Part shown: in pieces, positions 9,920 to 21,741 of the stretch
Layout of the letters: every line of letters begins with the position of its first letter
Position numbering within the stretch: position 1 is the first letter of the stretch
Notes under the pieces: model-generated
The model's database searches: none
What the model saw: only the letters and a program-made list of their open reading frames with translations
Told to the model about the DNA's origin: nothing
Translations under genes and position numbers: made by a program
Assembly: GCF_022790535.1 (NCBI RefSeq)
Contig: NZ_LOHG01000003.1
Span: forward strand, 36,208 to 95,248
DNA: 59,041 nt
Origin: Pseudomonas maioricensis
GTDB taxonomy: Bacteria; Pseudomonadota; Gammaproteobacteria; Pseudomonadales; Pseudomonadaceae
Direction: 5' to 3'

Positions 9920-11956
9920 ATGCCATTGCGCCAACGCCTGGAAAACCTGCCGGTCGGCCAGAAGCTACTGGCAGCCCTGCTGGTCTTGCTGACTACCGTC
10001 CTGCTGGTCGCCAATCTGACATTCATCGGTGCTGCCTATTACATCTCCCAGGAGGCCATGGCCCCTCAGGCACTGCAGACCATTGGCCGCCTGATCAGCA
10101 ACCCGAACCTTGCCGAACAAGCGCTCAACTCTTCGACGAATGCCGAATCGTTGCTCAAGGAGCTGAAAAACTATGGCCCGCTGCGCGCTGCTGCGCTTTA
10201 CGACACAAATGGCGAGCGCCTCGGCCAATTGCAGCAGGGCGAAAAGCTCAAATTGCCCGAGCGTTTCAAAGAGATCGAAGGCTGGCGCATCACGGAGTTT
10301 CGTAACACTCAGTTGATCCCGGTACCAAAAGCCGGGCAAGCTCCCGGCCACCTGCTGCTGGTAGCCAGTAGCGAATTACCCACCGCGTTCTACACCGGCA
10401 CCCTGACTGCAAGCCTGGGCATTCTGATCTTCAGCGTGCTGCTCTGGCTGGTTATTGCCCGGCAGATTCGCCGGTTGATTACCGAACCCATTTATCAACT
10501 GGAAGAGCTGTCACGCCAGGTCACCCACGAAGAGAGTTATGCGTTGCGCGCCGCGCCGGGCAACAAGGATGAAATCGGCAGTCTCGCTGAAGCTTTCAAC
10601 ACCATGCTGTCGCGTATCGAGGCCCGGGAGCAGCAACTCAAACGAGCCCGGGATGACTCCCAGGAAGCTTACGATCAGGCTCAGGGGCTGGCCGAAGAAA
10701 CCCGGAACACCAACCGCAAGCTGGAGCTTGAGGTGAAGGTGCGCAGCAAGATCGAGAAGAAGCTCACCGGCTTCCAGAACTATCTGAACAGCATTATTGA
10801 CTCGATGCCCTCGGCGCTGATCGCGCTTGATGAGCAGCTCTACGTGACTCAATGGAATCAGGAGGCCAGCGCACTCTCCGGGACACCGCTGGATGAGGCA
10901 CTCAATCAGCCGATCTTCCTGGCCTTCCCGCCGATGAAAACCTTTCTGCCGCAGCTCAAACAGACGGTAGAGCAGCACAGCGTCACCAAGATCGAGCGGG
11001 TGACCTGGATCAAGGATGAGGAACGCCGTCATTACGCGCTGACGTTCTATCCGTTGACCGGCGGCGCAGGCCAGGGCGTGGTGATCCGGGTGGACGACAT
11101 CACCCAGCGTTTGTCGCTGGAGGAGATGATGGTGCAATCCGAGAAGATGCTTTCCGTCGGCGGCCTCGCCGCAGGTATGGCCCATGAGATCAACAATCCG
11201 CTGGGCGCCATTCTGCATAACGTCCAGAACATCCGGCGGCGCCTGTCCGTCGACTTGCAAAAAAATATCGAGCAGGCCGAAGCTGAAGGCATCGAACTGG
11301 AAACGGTGAATCGCTATCTGGTCAGCCGGGAAGTACCGCAGCTACTCGACGGGATCCAGCAGGCCGGAGCCCGCGCAGCAAAAATCGTCAGCCATATGCT
11401 CAGTTTCAGTCGCCTCAGCACTCGGCAGATGGCGCCCTGCGACCTTCCTGCATTGATTGATCAAGCCGTAGAGATCGCCAGCAATGACTTTGATCTGACG
11501 ATCGGTTTCGACTTCAAGGGTCAAGCTATCATTCGTCAGTTCGACCCGGAACTGGGTCCGGTACCGGGGACCGCCAACGAGTTGGAGCAGGTGTTGCTGA
11601 ATCTGCTCAAAAACGCCGCGCAGGCTATTCATCAGCGCCCCGAGGATGCCGAGCCGGGTCGGATCATCCTGCGTACAAAACTCAATCCCCCTTGGGCTGA
11701 GATTCAGGTCGAAGATAACGGCATTGGTATGTCTGAACAGGTGCGCAAGCGTACGTTCGAACCGTTCTTCACCACCAAGGAAATCGGTCAGGGCACCGGC
11801 CTTGGGCTCTCGGTCTCATATTTCATTATCACCAACAATCACAAAGGCCAGATGGAGGTGCACTCCTCTGTCGGCCAGGGCACTTGCTTCACCTTGCGCC
11901 TGCCTTTGGCAGGTAGCCAGGTGACCGTGCCTGAGGCGGTTATTTCACCGCTATGA
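9920..11956 (+). CDS. Orphan membrane sensor histidine kinase (HAMP-PAS-HisKA-HATPase)
   Basis: A 678-residue sensor kinase. TM1 lies at about 15-37, a periplasmic domain of about 125 residues follows, and TM2 lies at about 163-185. Then come HAMP (186-238), a charged coiled coil (235-290), PAS (290-400) and HisKA with phospho-acceptor His422 in GMAHEINNP. The HATPase_c domain carries DNGIGM and GQGTGLGLSV. The HExNxP H-box and the large domain between HisKA and the N box resemble NtrB/DctB-like (HisKA/HPK4) kinases. No response regulator adjoins, so its partner is encoded elsewhere. The start is uncertain: an in-frame GTG at 9875 would add 15 residues, and neither start has a strong ribosome-binding site. 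Confidence 0.9.
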   Translation: MPLRQRLENLPVGQKLLAALLVLLTTVLLVANLTFIGAAYYISQEAMAPQALQTIGRLISNPNLAEQALNSSTNAESLLKELKNYGPLRAAALYDTNGERLGQLQQGEKLKLPERFKEIEGWRITEFRNTQLIPVPKAGQAPGHLLLVASSELPTAFYTGTLTASLGILIFSVLLWLVIARQIRRLITEPIYQLEELSRQVTHEESYALRAAPGNKDEIGSLAEAFNTMLSRIEAREQQLKRARDDSQEAYDQAQGLAEETRNTNRKLELEVKVRSKIEKKLTGFQNYLNSIIDSMPSALIALDEQLYVTQWNQEASALSGTPLDEALNQPIFLAFPPMKTFLPQLKQTVEQHSVTKIERVTWIKDEERRHYALTFYPLTGGAGQGVVIRVDDITQRLSLEEMMVQSEKMLSVGGLAAGMAHEINNPLGAILHNVQNIRRRLSVDLQKNIEQAEAEGIELETVNRYLVSREVPQLLDGIQQAGARAAKIVSHMLSFSRLSTRQMAPCDLPALIDQAVEIASNDFDLTIGFDFKGQAIIRQFDPELGPVPGTANELEQVLLNLLKNAAQAIHQRPEDAEPGRIILRTKLNPPWAEIQVEDNGIGMSEQVRKRTFEPFFTTKEIGQGTGLGLSVSYFIITNNHKGQMEVHSSVGQGTCFTLRLPLAGSQVTVPEAVISPL

Positions 11957-11969
11957 CGGAGCATTGAGA

Positions 11970-12551
11970 ATGGGCTTTCGCTTGTCGAAAATTTACACAC
12001 GCACGGGTGACACCGGCGAAACAGGCCTGGGTGATGGCCGACGCGTGCCGAAGGATCATCCCCGGGTCGAGGCTATCGGCGAAGTCGATACGCTGAACAG
12101 CCAGTTGGGATTGCTCCTCGCCGGGCTTGCCGAGCAGTTGTCGCACACCCCTGCTCTCGCTGAGGTCATCGACGTGCTTGCGCCTTGTCAGCATCGGTTG
12201 TTCGACTTGGGTGGTGAGCTGGCGATGCCGGTTTATCAGGCCCTGGATCAGGCAGAAATTGATCGTCTGGAAACGGCCATTGATCTGTGGAATGAAGAGT
12301 TGGGGCCGCTGGAGAATTTCATTCTGCCCGGAGGTTCGGCGCTGATCGCCCAAGCCCATGTATGCCGCAGCCTTGCCCGCAGCGCCGAGCGCCGCTGTCA
12401 GCATCTGAATGCGGTGGAACCACTGGCCGGAGTTGGGCTGGCGTACATCAATCGGTTGTCGGATTTGTTATTCGTCGCGGCCAGACTGATTGCCAAGCGG
12501 CAGGGTATTGCGGAGATATTGTGGGAGGCGGCGAAAAAGCCTCAGGTTTGA
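11970..12551 (+). CDS. Cob(I)alamin adenosyltransferase, PduO type
   Basis: Transfers the adenosyl group of ATP to cob(I)alamin to make adenosylcobalamin. The PduO-family ATP motif RTGDTGETGL lies at about residues 13-22, and the cobalamin/ATP motif LENFILPGGS...CRSLARSAER lies at about 112-138. The length (193 residues from ATG 11970) fits. GGAG lies about 9 bases before the ATG. It follows the histidine kinase by 13 bases, so the two may be co-transcribed, with no functional link evident. No other cobalamin gene is present in the window. Confidence 0.93.
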   Translation: MGFRLSKIYTRTGDTGETGLGDGRRVPKDHPRVEAIGEVDTLNSQLGLLLAGLAEQLSHTPALAEVIDVLAPCQHRLFDLGGELAMPVYQALDQAEIDRLETAIDLWNEELGPLENFILPGGSALIAQAHVCRSLARSAERRCQHLNAVEPLAGVGLAYINRLSDLLFVAARLIAKRQGIAEILWEAAKKPQV

Positions 12552-12561
12552 TGCAAAACCC

Positions 12562-12651
12562 TGTGGGAGCGGTGCTTGCCCGCGAAATCTTTGCTCGGGT
12601 GTATCAGGCACACCGAGTTATCGTTCTTCGCGGGCAAGCCTCGCTCCCACA
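12562..12651. repeat. REP-type palindrome (GTGGGAGC...TTGCCCGCGA)
   Basis: Imperfect 24-base inverted arms (12562-12585 and 12628-12651) have the core TGTGGGAGCGGTGCTTGCCCGCGA, a common P. fluorescens/P. putida-type REP. It lies between convergent genes, the cobalamin adenosyltransferase and the Nudix fusion gene. Confidence 0.88.
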
Positions 12652-12695
12652 TAGACCGCGCTATTCCGTCGACCGGCGGGTCCTACGTGGGAGCA

Positions 12696-13640
12696 TTACT
12701 CCCCCGGCCAGAACGCTCTGATCCCCGCCACGCCTTGTGCGCCGCTCTCCCAGGCTTGTTGCTGATCGTCCGGGCCAACGCCACCCAGCAGATACACCGG
12801 CTTGCTAAAGCCTGCAATCAGCTCCCGGGCCTGCTCCCAACCCAGTGGCTGAGCGTCAGGATGAGTCTGAGTGGGCTGGACCGGTGACAAGGTCACGAAA
12901 TCAACGTCCATCAGTTCGGCCAGGGCCAGCTCTTCAGCATTGTGGCAGGAAGCTGCCAGCCAGCGATCCTTCGGAAACGGGCGCCCGTTCGGGGCGAGTT
13001 TGCGCAGTTGCGCCGAAGTCAGGTGCCAGCCCGCTGCCGGAAAGTCGCCCAGCCACTCCAGCGGCCCCTTGAGCATCAACTGCGCCTTGCCGGCACACAA
13101 ACCCACGGCGTCCACTGCAAGATCGCGGTACTGCGGATCATAGCCATTCGGCGCACGTAGCTGGACCAGCTTGATACCGCCAGCAATCGCCTTTTGCATG
13201 CCGCGAAGCAGCTGCGGAGTTTCCAGTTCACCGGGGGTAATCAGGTATTCGCCGGGCAAACGCGCCGCCGCAACAATAGGCTGATTGGCAGCCGGGAATT
13301 CATAACTCGCCAGTTCTCGATTGGACACCCAGGCCAACGGCTGCCCTTCGACGCCGTGAGGTTCACCGGTAAACGCCGACACCTCCCAGACATCCAGCAA
13401 GACTTGCTTGTCCGGATAGTCATGCTGAATCTTGATCAGCGGCCTTGCCTGGGTGACGGCGATGTTCAGTTCTTCCTGTAGTTCGCGAGCAAGCGCTGCC
13501 TCGACGGCCTCTCCCGGCTCGACCTTTCCTCCAGGAAACTCCCACAAACCGCCCTGATGCTGTGTGTCGGCACGCCGGGCGATAAGAATTCTGCCGTCAA
13601 CGCCGCGGATCACCGCCGCAGCTACATGAATACGTTTCAC
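12696..13640 (-). CDS. Nudix hydrolase fused to a ThiE/TenI-like domain
   Basis: A 314-residue fusion. The N-terminal MutT-type Nudix domain (1-130) carries the box GGKVEPGEAVEAALARELQEE, shown here only in part: the GX5EX7REUXEE pattern is intact. MutT-like enzymes remove 8-oxo-dGTP. The C-terminal domain (about 140-314) resembles thiamine phosphate synthase/TenI, with QLRAP, GWHLTS and LLGGVGP. The usual Mg-binding LIND strand reads LMLKG, so TMP-synthase activity is doubtful. The start is GTG at 13640, overlapping the GST stop as GTGA and preceded by AGAGGAAG; an earlier in-frame start would lie inside the GST gene. This fusion is common in pseudomonads. Confidence 0.88.
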   Translation of the reverse strand: MKRIHVAAAVIRGVDGRILIARRADTQHQGGLWEFPGGKVEPGEAVEAALARELQEELNIAVTQARPLIKIQHDYPDKQVLLDVWEVSAFTGEPHGVEGQPLAWVSNRELASYEFPAANQPIVAAARLPGEYLITPGELETPQLLRGMQKAIAGGIKLVQLRAPNGYDPQYRDLAVDAVGLCAGKAQLMLKGPLEWLGDFPAAGWHLTSAQLRKLAPNGRPFPKDRWLAASCHNAEELALAELMDVDFVTLSPVQPTQTHPDAQPLGWEQARELIAGFSKPVYLLGGVGPDDQQQAWESGAQGVAGIRAFWPGE

Positions 13641-14269
13641 CCTTCGACTTCCTCTAAAGCAGCCTTCTGCCAACGCTGGAACAATGGCCATTGGTAGATG
13701 GTTTCGATGTACGCCAGCGCTTCGGCTGGCAGTTCGACCCGATAAGCGCGCAGGCGGATCACCACGGGGGCGAAGAATGCGTCAGCAGCGCTGACCTTGC
13801 CGAACAGAAACGGCCCGCTTTCAGTCGCGACAGCACGGCATTCAGCCCAGAGCTGAACGATACGTTCGATGTCACCCTGTGTATCCACAGGAATGACTTC
13901 CAGCGCTTCGTCGCGGCGCAAATCCATAGGCATGCTTGAACGCAAGGCAGTAAAGCCGCTGTGCATCTGCGCACATGCCGAACGGGCCTGAGCACGCGCA
14001 GCTGTATCGCTTGGCCACAAACCTGCGTCGGGAAATTGTTCGGCAAGGTATTCAATAATTGCCAACGAGTCGGCAATTGCACCGTGTTGGGTTTTCAGCA
14101 GCGGGACTTTGCCGGTTGGCGAGTGCTCGAGAATCAGCTGGCGGGTGTTGTTCTGATTCAGGCGAATCAGTTGTTCGGTGTATGGCGCCCCCGTCATGTA
14201 GAGCGCCAGTGCCGGGCGCAGAGACCAGGAGGAAAAGCGTTTGTCGCCGATGATCAGGTGCAGGGTCAT
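13637..14269 (-). CDS. Glutathione S-transferase family protein
   Basis: A 210-residue GST. The N-terminal thioredoxin-fold domain begins MTLHLIIGDKRFSSWSLRPALAL with the Ser-rich active-site loop SSWS (residues 13-16). The glutathione-binding segment GKVPLLKT...DSLAIIEYL is at about 53-75. An all-helical C-terminal domain follows. The substrate is unknown; the FSSWS active site places it with bacterial serine-type GSTs. It overlaps the start of the Nudix/ThiE gene by four bases, so the two are translationally coupled. Confidence 0.88.
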   Translation of the reverse strand: MTLHLIIGDKRFSSWSLRPALALYMTGAPYTEQLIRLNQNNTRQLILEHSPTGKVPLLKTQHGAIADSLAIIEYLAEQFPDAGLWPSDTAARAQARSACAQMHSGFTALRSSMPMDLRRDEALEVIPVDTQGDIERIVQLWAECRAVATESGPFLFGKVSAADAFFAPVVIRLRAYRVELPAEALAYIETIYQWPLFQRWQKAALEEVEG

Positions 14270-14359
14270 TTCAGGTGTCCTTGCTTGGATGAATAGCTAT
14301 ACAGACTGCGTAGCCGCGCCCTTATCAAACAACATACATTTTCTGAGTTGATACCTATC

Positions 14360-14452
14360 CTGTAGGAGCTCACCGAGGTTACGAGGCCAGCGATGGCGGA
14401 GTGTCAGGCAAACCGCTATCGCTGGCCTCGTAACCTCAGTGAGCTCCTACAG
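14360..14452. repeat. Long REP-type palindrome between GST and argJ
   Basis: Two 35-base arms (14360-14394 and 14418-14452) are inverted copies with one mismatch. The outer ends CTGTAGGAGCTCAC are shared in part with the 7212 element (TGTAGGAGC), but the inner sequence GAGGTTACGAGGCCAGCGAT differs. It sits in the 14270-14535 gap downstream of argJ and upstream of the GST gene. Confidence 0.88.
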
Positions 14453-14535
14453 TCCAATGTTGCCGCGACAAAGCGCGGTGTCATGGCCGCCGAGGCCGTA
14501 CCTGCAGAAACACCGCACCATCATCGTGAAACAAC

Positions 14536-15753
14536 TTACGTGCGGTATTCCGCGTTGATCTTCACGTACTCATGGGACAGGTCGGTGGTCCAGATAGTCT
14601 CGCTGCAATCACCACGGCCCAGCTCAATGCGAATAGTGATTTCAGCTTCAGCCATTACCGCCGAACCTTGCTCTTCAGTGTAGGTAGTCGCGCGGCAGCC
14701 CTTGCTGGCGATACAGACGGAACCGAGGTAAACGTCGATCTTGCTCACGTCCAGATCCGGTACGCCAGCACGGCCTACAGCCGCCAGAATACGACCCCAG
14801 TTCGGGTCGGAGGCGAACAGCGCGGTTTTGATCAATGGCGAGTGAGCCACTGCATAGCCGACGTCCAGACATTCCTGATGATTGCCACCGCCGTTGACTT
14901 CAACGGTCACGAACTTGGTAGCGCCTTCGCCGTCGCGCACGATGGCCTGAGCCACTTCCATACACACGTCGAATACGGCTGTTTTCAACGCATCGAACAG
15001 CGGACCTTTGGCCTCGGTCACTTCCGGCAGATTGGCCTGGCCGGTTGCGATCAGCATGCAGCAGTCGTTTGTCGAAGTGTCGCCATCAATAGTGATGCGG
15101 TTGAACGACTTGTTGGCGCCGTCACGAATCAGGTCCTGCAGGACACTTTGCGAAACTTTAGCGTCGGTAGCGATATAGCCCAGCATGGTTGCCATGTTCG
15201 GGCGAATCATGCCCGCGCCCTTACTGATGCCGGTCACAGTGACGGTCACGCCGTCGATCTGGAACTGACGGCTGGCGCCTTTTGGCAACGTGTCGGTGGT
15301 CATGATGCCGGTTGCCGCAGCAGCCCAGTTATCCACAGACAGGTCGTCCAGAGCGGCTTGCAATGCGCCCTCGATCTTTTCCACAGGTAGCGGCTCGCCA
15401 ATCACGCCGGTCGAGTACGGCAGCACGGCATTGGCGTCGACGCCGGTCAGCTCGGCGAGCTTGGCGCAAGTGCGCGCAGCATTGACCAGTCCTGGCTCGC
15501 CGGTGCCGGCATTGGCGTTACCGGTATTGGTCAGCAAATAACGGACAGGGCCGTTTACACGCTGCTTTGCGAGGATCACCGGTGCCGCGCAGAACGCGTT
15601 GAGGGTGAAGACACCGGCGACACTGGAGCCTTCTGCGCAGCGCATGACCACGACGTCCTTGCGGCCCGGACGTTTGATGCCGGCAGATGAAATGCCCAGT
15701 TCAAAACCTGGAACCGGGTGCAATGTCGGCAAAGGACCAAGACCAACAGCCAT
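14536..15753 (-). CDS. argJ: Bifunctional glutamate N-acetyltransferase / amino-acid N-acetyltransferase ArgJ
   Basis: ArgJ transfers acetyl from N-acetylornithine to glutamate, closing the cyclic arginine pathway. The 405-residue precursor cleaves itself before the nucleophile Thr189 in NMATMLG (residues 186-192), giving alpha and beta chains. The oxyanion-hole Thr115-Gly116 (STGV) and the KGAGMI segment just before the cleavage site are intact. The end NAEYRT is the usual C-terminus. The ribosome-binding site CAAGGAG lies about 10 bases upstream of the ATG. It is transcribed in the same direction as secA, but a strong terminator separates them. Confidence 0.98.
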   Translation of the reverse strand: MAVGLGPLPTLHPVPGFELGISSAGIKRPGRKDVVVMRCAEGSSVAGVFTLNAFCAAPVILAKQRVNGPVRYLLTNTGNANAGTGEPGLVNAARTCAKLAELTGVDANAVLPYSTGVIGEPLPVEKIEGALQAALDDLSVDNWAAAATGIMTTDTLPKGASRQFQIDGVTVTVTGISKGAGMIRPNMATMLGYIATDAKVSQSVLQDLIRDGANKSFNRITIDGDTSTNDCCMLIATGQANLPEVTEAKGPLFDALKTAVFDVCMEVAQAIVRDGEGATKFVTVEVNGGGNHQECLDVGYAVAHSPLIKTALFASDPNWGRILAAVGRAGVPDLDVSKIDVYLGSVCIASKGCRATTYTEEQGSAVMAEAEITIRIELGRGDCSETIWTTDLSHEYVKINAEYRT

Positions 15754-15807
15754 GAGGTGCGCTCCTTGAAAGATATCTGTGCCGCCCGCATCGGTACGGC
15801 AATCGAT

Positions 15808-15846
15808 TGAAAAACGCCGCGACAGGTAAGCCGGTCGCGGCGTTAA
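15808..15846 (-). terminator. Rho-independent terminator after secA
   Basis: An 11-bp stem (15813-15823 AACGCCGCGAC with 15834-15844 GTCGCGGCGTT) around a 10-base loop is followed on the minus strand by TTTTC. It lies about 45 bases past the secA stop, between secA and argJ. Confidence 0.8.
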
Positions 15847-15888
15847 TACTTTTTGTTGCTCAAAACACGCTACGGGTTCAAATCAGTA

Positions 15889-18621
<2,733 letters not shown>

Positions 18622-18928
18622 ATCGACAGGATCTTCCAGACATAGGAATGGAGGGCGGCCCCGTGAGTCGCCCGTGCAGCCCTCATGGCCGCATGCGAAC
18701 GAGCATTCTACCCGGAAACGATGGTGAGGAAAGTGGCGTTATTCCACGATGCTGGCACAGCGCTGTGACGGGGCAGTTTGTAGATAGGGTCATTTCCTGA
18801 GAGTTCAACCCGTCAAGAGCAGAAGTTAACCGTTGATTTTGCGCACAAATCTCCCAAACCCGCTTGAAACAAGGGCTGGCGGGCGCTTTCTGATAACATG
18901 ACAAACTTGTCATCCAGGGTTTTCACTC
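18622..18928. promoter_or_regulatory. Divergent secA / dciA intergenic region with a dyad next to dciA
   Basis: This 307-base gap should hold both promoters and any leader of secA. The clearest structure is the inverted repeat ATGACAA-AC-TTGTCAT (18898-18913), ending 15 bases before the dciA start, where it could be an operator or sequester the translation start. No convincing -35/-10 pair with good spacing was found for either gene, and no secM-like leader gene is apparent. Confidence 0.4.
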
Positions 18929-19384
18929 ATGGCGTTCCGTCCACTCCCCGCTCGGGCACCTGCTGTACTGCTACGTGAAGCGAAACCTCTTAAAGGTATT
19001 TTTCATCATGCGCAGCGTTTGGGGCACTTGCAGCGGCTACTCGAAAGCCAGCTGCAACCGGCTGCGCGCGAACATTGTCATGTCGCTTCCTGGCGCGAAG
19101 GCAGCCTGCTGTTGATTGTGACGGACGGTCATTGGGCGACCCGTTTGCGCTATCAGCAGAAGCGTCTCCAACGGCAACTGACCGCATTCGACGAATTCGC
19201 CAATCTGACTCGCATTGTCTTCAAGGTGCAGCCACCCACCTCCCCTCAGGGCGCGACGGGCCACACGATGGATTTGTCCACCGCGGCAGCCGAGAGCATT
19301 CAAGCGACGGCTGACGGCATCACTGATCCCGGGTTACGCGCCGCATTGGAACGCCTGGCGAGTCACGCCAAGCCCAAGGCCTGA
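18929..19384 (+). CDS. dciA: DciA, DUF721 replicative helicase loader
   Basis: A 151-residue DUF721 protein. DciA is the ancestral loader of the replicative helicase DnaB, used in most bacteria that lack the phage-derived DnaC/DnaI; Pseudomonas belongs to that group. The N-terminal KH-like domain (residues 15-100) includes LESQLQPAAREHCHVASWR and LRYQQKRLQRQL. The C-terminal tail is low-complexity and probably disordered. It is encoded divergently from secA, the arrangement known from P. aeruginosa. It may be tightly regulated by the dyad at 18898-18913. Confidence 0.88.
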   Translation: MAFRPLPARAPAVLLREAKPLKGIFHHAQRLGHLQRLLESQLQPAAREHCHVASWREGSLLLIVTDGHWATRLRYQQKRLQRQLTAFDEFANLTRIVFKVQPPTSPQGATGHTMDLSTAAAESIQATADGITDPGLRAALERLASHAKPKA

Positions 19385-19421
19385 GCAGAAACCGACTGAC
19401 TGGCGCAACCACAAGTTTTGG

Positions 19422-20378
19422 CTACTGCTTCGCGTCGAGAAACTCCATCAGCACCTTCAGCATCTCCTGCGGGGCTTCCTCCTGAGGATAATGTCCCGCG
19501 CCGCTGATAACACGGGCTGTCACATTGGCCGCAACCGGGTCCAGCATCGCTTTGAGTCCACTGCCTCTTGCGAACTCACCACCCACGGTCAACACGGGCA
19601 TTTTCAGCGGAACAGCCGCATGTTTTTTATTCTGCTCGATCGTTTCAGGGATGGCGCGGTAATAGGCGAACCCGGCCCGCATGGCCCCAGGTTTGGAATA
19701 AGCGCGGACATACTCTTCGGTTGCCAGATCGCTCGGCCTGTAAGCAAAGCTGTTGAATAGCCACTCCAGGTAAATACGTTCCTTACCCTCAATCAGCGCT
19801 TCTGGCAGATCCACAAGTTGATTAAAAGCGAAGTGCCAGGAGCGTAGCGGATCAAGCCCAGGAATGCCCGCTTCAGAGAGAACAATGCGGGAGATGGCAT
19901 CAGGATAGTTAGCCGCCATCGAGTAACCGATCCACATCCCGACATCATGCCCGACAACCTGATAGGTCGAATGCCCGAGCTGTTGCATCAGCTCATGCAA
20001 ATCGCGCCCCACATTATCCGTATCGTATCCGGCCACGGGCCTGTTCGAGTCGCCCAATCCTCGCGGATCAACGGCAATCACCGTGAATTTATCGGCCAGA
20101 GCAGGCATGATTTTATGCCACGTGTACGCAGTTTGCGGCCACCCGGGTATCAACAGAAGTGCGGGGCCCTTGCCACCGGCGACATAGTGCAGGCGCGTTT
20201 TATCCCCGTTGACGACAGCGTAGCCATCTCGGAAATTGCAGGTTTCACAGGTTGCCAACTTCGAAGCGGCATTTGCCGCGGCTTCACTAATAGGCAGCGC
20301 CCCGGACAACAGGCCGATGCCCAAAGACAGTGAAAGTGTAGTCAGCAATGAACTCCCTTTCGGGATTGAAAATTCCAT
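19422..20378 (-). CDS. Exported alpha/beta hydrolase, epoxide hydrolase/dehalogenase-like
   Basis: A 318-residue alpha/beta-hydrolase with an N-terminal signal peptide of about 34 residues, so probably periplasmic. The nucleophile elbow reads VVGHDVGMW with Asp145 rather than Ser, as in epoxide hydrolases and haloalkane or fluoroacetate dehalogenases. The oxyanion loop IPGWPQT, the acid/strand region DPRGLGDS and the C-terminal histidine in GAGHYPQEEAP are present. A CETC pair sits near residues 44-47 of the precursor. The ATG at 20378 has a GGAGAC ribosome-binding site; longer forms lack one. It is a lone gene between dciA and lpxC. The substrate is unknown. Confidence 0.85.
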   Translation of the reverse strand: MEFSIPKGSSLLTTLSLSLGIGLLSGALPISEAAANAASKLATCETCNFRDGYAVVNGDKTRLHYVAGGKGPALLLIPGWPQTAYTWHKIMPALADKFTVIAVDPRGLGDSNRPVAGYDTDNVGRDLHELMQQLGHSTYQVVGHDVGMWIGYSMAANYPDAISRIVLSEAGIPGLDPLRSWHFAFNQLVDLPEALIEGKERIYLEWLFNSFAYRPSDLATEEYVRAYSKPGAMRAGFAYYRAIPETIEQNKKHAAVPLKMPVLTVGGEFARGSGLKAMLDPVAANVTARVISGAGHYPQEEAPQEMLKVLMEFLDAKQ

Positions 20379-20717
20379 GATTTGTCTCCGTGCGGACAAG
20401 CAACTCAAAGGAGTATCGAAAAGCAGAAAATCTGCTGATACCCGGCGAGCGACTTTGAACGAAGGCCTCAGGAATTAATGTGAGAAACCGCCTTCCTGCA
20501 CGTAGGACACTTCCTAAAGAATAGCTCAATGGCGCTTTGGACCAAGCGCAGTGAGGAAGTATTGGTCGGCTAAGGACAGTTACCGTCACGCGGTATCACC
20601 TTCAGGAATCCAGCTGTATTCCTGATGGCACACGTGAAGCGGCAAATGAAGAATAAAAAAAGGCCGCCCGAGGGCAGCCTTCAAAAACAACAAAAAGGAA
20701 GGAGAGTAAAGCTGACC
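20379..20717. other. Intergenic region between the exported hydrolase and lpxC
   Basis: This 339-base stretch contains the lpxC terminator hairpin at 20655-20681 and the upstream region of the hydrolase gene. No other gene, RNA or repeat was recognised. Confidence 0.6.
20653..20690 (-). terminator. Rho-independent terminator after lpxC
   Basis: On the minus strand AAGGCTGCCC and GGGCGGCCTT (20681 to 20660) pair around a short TC centre, followed by six to seven T. It is about 40 bases past the lpxC stop and would end the dcw-lpxC transcription unit. Confidence 0.85.
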
Positions 20718-21629
20718 TTACACTGCCGCTACAGGGCGCATGTAAGAGATCGGTGCAGTACTGGCATCTTCGAAAGTCACAACTTCCCACGCGTCTGTTT
20801 CGGCGATCAATTTACGCAGAAGACGGTTGTTCAGTGCATGCCCCGACTTGAAGCCAATGAACTCACCTATCAGGCTGTTGCCCAGCAGGTAGAGGTCACC
20901 AATTGCATCAAGAATCTTGTGTTTGACGAATTCGTCCTCGTAACGCAAGCCGTCTTCGTTCAGTACGCCATCCTTGTCCACCACGATGGCGTTTTCCACA
21001 CTGCCGCCGAGTGCGAGATTGTGCTTGCGCAGGTACTCGATATCACTCATGAACCCGAAGGTCCGGGCACGGCTGACTTCCTTCACGAAGGAAGTGCTGG
21101 AAAAGTCCACGCTTGCACTTTGGGTGCGGTCGCGGAAGACCGGGTGATCGAAATCGATCTCGAAACTGACTTTGAACCCTTCGAAAGGCACGAAAGTAGC
21201 GCGTTTACCGCCCTCCTCCAGTGTCACTTCCCGCAGGATCCGGATGAATTTCTTCGGCGCGTCCTGTTCTTCCAGGCCAGCCGATTGAATCAGGAATACG
21301 AAGGGACCCGCGCTGCCATCCATGATCGGAACTTCGGAGGCAGAGAGTTCAACGTAAGCGTTATCGATGCCCAGGCCAGCCATGGCCGAGAGCAAATGTT
21401 CTACGGTGTCGACTTTGACATCACCGCTGACCAGCGTGGTCGACAGAGTGGTGTCACCGACATTTTCCGCGCGGGCAGCAATATGCACGACGGGGTCGAG
21501 GTCAGCACGTACGAACACGATACCGGTATCCACAGGTGCAGGCTTGAGGGTCAGGTAAACCTTCTCCCCGGAGTGCAGACCGACACCTGTGGCACGGATA
21601 ATATTTTTCAGGGTGCGTTGTTTAATCAT
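20718..21629 (-). CDS. lpxC: UDP-3-O-acyl-N-acetylglucosamine deacetylase LpxC
   Basis: LpxC is the zinc deacetylase for the committed step of lipid A synthesis. The 303 residues match the Pseudomonas enzyme. Zinc ligands are visible as His in TVEHLLSA (about 79) and His/Asp in [11 protein letters not shown] (about 237 and 241). The catalytic-region histidine of SGHALNN is near 264. It lies 112 bases downstream of ftsZ on the same strand, the usual end of the gamma-proteobacterial dcw cluster, and probably has its own promoter in that gap as well. Protein level is normally set by proteolysis. Confidence 0.99.
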   Translation of the reverse strand: MIKQRTLKNIIRATGVGLHSGEKVYLTLKPAPVDTGIVFVRADLDPVVHIAARAENVGDTTLSTTLVSGDVKVDTVEHLLSAMAGLGIDNAYVELSASEVPIMDGSAGPFVFLIQSAGLEEQDAPKKFIRILREVTLEEGGKRATFVPFEGFKVSFEIDFDHPVFRDRTQSASVDFSSTSFVKEVSRARTFGFMSDIEYLRKHNLALGGSVENAIVVDKDGVLNEDGLRYEDEFVKHKILDAIGDLYLLGNSLIGEFIGFKSGHALNNRLLRKLIAETDAWEVVTFEDASTAPISYMRPVAAV

Positions 21630-21741
21630 GGCATTGGCCGCTTCAGCGCAAGTTGCGAACTGGTATCAACAAAGGCTGGCGATGATAGCAGACCCGGCCT
21701 TTGCTGAACACCAATCACCCTAATACCCCTGATACATTTCA

